Assembly (NCBI GenBank): GCA_018267655.1
Contig: JAFDYB010000034.1
Span: 124,001-188,000, forward strand
Length of the DNA: 64,000 nucleotides
Direction of reading: 5' to 3'
From: Bacteroidota bacterium
Lineage (GTDB): Bacteria; Bacteroidota; Bacteroidia; B-17B0; Aurantibacillaceae
A program made the translations under genes and the position numbers. Positions 62,838-64,000 of the stretch are shown piece by piece (within the stretch, counting starts at the first letter, position 1; the number at the start of each line of letters is the position of its first letter). The notes beneath the pieces are model-generated. The model was given only the letters and a program-made list of their open reading frames with translations, did no database searches and was not told the origin of the DNA.

Positions 62838-63767
62838 TTAATGTTTTTTAAAGGTTACGGTTTGTCCATTTACAGTAAATGTTGCTTGGTCGCTACAGCT
62901 ACCATTACCAAAGTCAACATAACGTGTTGCAAATCCGTCCGGAGTTAAGTTCAATTTGCCTTTATCAATATAAGGGCACGATTTATGTTTAATGAGTGGT
63001 GAAGTAATTTGAACGGCAAAGTGTTTGCCTAAACGGGTTAATCCGCTCGAAGTGCCGCTAACAGCTACATAAGGGTCAGAGCCCGAGGCATCGCCTTTTG
63101 AAAAATACTGTATAGTGCGGTTAAATGAATAATTAATTGTCCAATCGCTGGTGTTACACACCCCGTTGTTTAGCGCCACGGTATATGTAAATGCAGGATA
63201 GCCATTTATCATAGTTGTACCGCCTGAGGTAGCTGTTAATGAGGTGCAAGAATAAGTGATGGCCGGACCCGCAACAGCTGTGTTAGTTACTACGTAATTT
63301 ATTAAGCTACATGATAATACGCTACCGGCAGCTTTTAAGGGACCTGTTAATGAAATAATCCAGCTTCCGCTACGTATTTTACCATCAGTAAAAGCAGACG
63401 AACATGTGGTTCCGGCATTTAATGAGTAAACAGGTGCAGCACTGTAATTGCCTGTTGAAATATTAATTGTGGTATCGGCTTTTGGATAGCCGTTCCATGC
63501 GGCGCTGCGGTTAAGCCAAATTAAGGTATCGCAAGGGCTTGAAGCGGCAGAAGACAATCGAATTTGACCACCGGTGCCTTTTGTTGTAATAGCATAATTA
63601 TTTGTTGCAGGCACAATGGCAGCAAATTCCTGATCGGCAACAGCGTTGTCAACAGCAGATTGCGTTTCGTTATCTACCTGCACGTTTTCTCCTTTGCGGC
63701 AACCAACAATAAACACCAAAACACTAAAAGTGATTACGCTTAAATATTTTAAAAATCGAACTTTCAT
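62838..63767 (-). CDS. Lipoprotein, function unknown, within the Sia-type locus
   Basis: The protein has 309 residues from the ATG that gives a clean signal peptide (MKVRFLKYLSVITFSVLVFIVGC, lipobox C); an ATG six codons upstream sits too close to the promoter. The mature part is Ser/Thr/Gly-rich beta structure with eight or so Cys residues (CDTLIWLNRSAAWNGYPKAD, TFTVNGQTVTFKKH at the end). No family is recognised. A promoter (TTG, 17 bases, TATTTTTG) lies directly upstream, inside the end of the phosphatase gene. It separates siaB-like and phosphatase genes, which are usually adjacent. Confidence 0.7.
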   Translation of the reverse strand: MKVRFLKYLSVITFSVLVFIVGCRKGENVQVDNETQSAVDNAVADQEFAAIVPATNNYAITTKGTGGQIRLSSAASSPCDTLIWLNRSAAWNGYPKADTTINISTGNYSAAPVYSLNAGTTCSSAFTDGKIRSGSWIISLTGPLKAAGSVLSCSLINYVVTNTAVAGPAITYSCTSLTATSGGTTMINGYPAFTYTVALNNGVCNTSDWTINYSFNRTIQYFSKGDASGSDPYVAVSGTSSGLTRLGKHFAVQITSPLIKHKSCPYIDKGKLNLTPDGFATRYVDFGNGSCSDQATFTVNGQTVTFKKH

Positions 63768-63782
63768 TTTATTTCTTTTATA

Positions 63783-63810
63783 CAAAAATACAAATTTTTT
63801 TAAATTTCAA
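63783..63810 (-). promoter_or_regulatory. Promoter for the lipoprotein-SiaB-SiaC unit
   Basis: On the minus strand TTG (63808-63810), 17 bases, TATTTTTG (63783-63790) forms a complete match. The leader to the chosen ATG is about 10 bases. Confidence 0.5.
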
Positions 63811-64000
63811 CACCAATTACTAAAACATCGTCAACTTGTTCGTTATTTTTTCGCCAATCTTCAAAATTTGTGTTTAAAATGCTCATTTGTTCTTTAAATG
63901 GCTTGGTGTAAATACTGAGTAAAAGCTCGTGGAAACGCTTTACCATAAACTTTTTGCCTTTTTCGCCCCCAAATTGATCGGCGTAACCATCTGAACTTAA
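63800..64000 (-). CDS. SpoIIE/PP2C-type phosphatase, C-terminal end (partial, SiaA-like)
   Basis: The C-terminal 66 residues of a gene that continues beyond the right edge are visible: SSDGYADQFGGEKGKKFMVKRF, LLLSIYTKPFKEQMSILNTNFEDW and EQVDDVLVIGVEI. The DGYADQFGG and QVDDVLVIGV motifs are characteristic of PP2C-type SpoIIE domains in Bacteroidota; the Asp pair in VDDV binds metal. It is the expected dephosphorylating partner of the SiaB/SiaC-like proteins. N-terminal sensor domains cannot be seen. Confidence 0.85.
   Translation of the reverse strand, partial: LSSDGYADQFGGEKGKKFMVKRFHELLLSIYTKPFKEQMSILNTNFEDWRKNNEQVDDVLVIGVEI

Overview
This 64 kb window is AT-rich chromosomal DNA from a member of the Bacteroidota, most likely a free-living or gliding-type lineage near Flavobacteriales or Chitinophagales. 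No rRNA or named marker allows a closer placement. The evidence is: type IX secretion (T9SS) sorting domains on several giant secreted proteins; a promoter motif TAnnTTTG, sometimes with an upstream TTTG, in front of many genes; Bacteroidota-specific families and neighbourhoods (DUF4271 next to uroporphyrinogen-III synthase, nucleotidyltransferase-TPR-DUF4292-EnvC, an ExbB-ExbD-ExbD-TonB cluster, DUF4286); and very AT-rich spacers. I see no rRNA, tRNA, CRISPR array, prophage or insertion sequence.

Layout. 0-4.8 kb: a PHP-type secreted hydrolase-like protein with eleven Ig-like repeats, and a TPR protein. 4.9-14.6 kb: cysteine desulfurase, ribosome recycling factor, then the rod-shape operon mreB-mreC-mreD-PBP2-rodA followed by a sensor kinase and a BtuF-like lipoprotein. 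14.6-23.4 kb: an M43 metalloprotease carrying Ig-like and SprB-like repeats, the TonB energy-transduction cluster, an MmcQ/YjbR protein and another T9SS cargo. 23.4-31.7 kb: cysS-tyrS-rpoN, divergent mutY, a beta-barrel candidate, DUF4271 and hemD with a lysine-rich tail. 31.7-37.4 kb: a tightly overlapping cell-envelope operon (nucleotidyltransferase, TPR lipoprotein, DUF4292 lipoprotein, EnvC-like amidase activator, RlmB). 37.4-43.4 kb: small enzymes, mnmG-GNAT-methyltransferase with three parS-like ParB sites, and an XRE regulator with a perfect palindromic operator. 43.4-47.8 kb: an accessory patch with dispersed repeats, a broken T9SS domain, a T9SS type-B cargo whose signal peptide is out of reach of a normal start codon, and a toxin-antitoxin pair. 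47.8-59.8 kb: an outer-membrane protein, a B12/radical-SAM enzyme, rpiB, a 495 bp spacer with about 13 percent GC, nadA, and a YwqK-like / multi-PAS kinase / LytTR regulator / hexapeptide-protein run. 59.8-64 kb: accD, class I aldolase, and a SiaC-SiaB-SpoIIE phosphatase partner-switching set with a lipoprotein gene inserted.

How the genes work together. Three themes dominate. The first is envelope building: MreBCD/PBP2/RodA elongation, EnvC-like hydrolase control, and Ton-driven outer-membrane transport. The second is secretion of very large repeat proteins through T9SS, whose own machinery is not in this window. The third is housekeeping translation and cofactor genes (frr, tyrS, cysS, rlmB, mnmG, hemD, nadA, iscS). 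The parS-like sites at mnmG and the extremely AT-rich spacer 11 kb away suggest this window may lie in the replication-origin region, although dnaA and parAB are not present.

The most useful leads are the parS cluster and candidate origin, and three genes (a histidine kinase after rodA, mutY, and a T9SS type-B cargo) whose conserved N-termini extend upstream of any ATG/GTG/TTG codon. Others are the HemD lysine tail, the split Sia-type switch, and the repeat-rich accessory patch.
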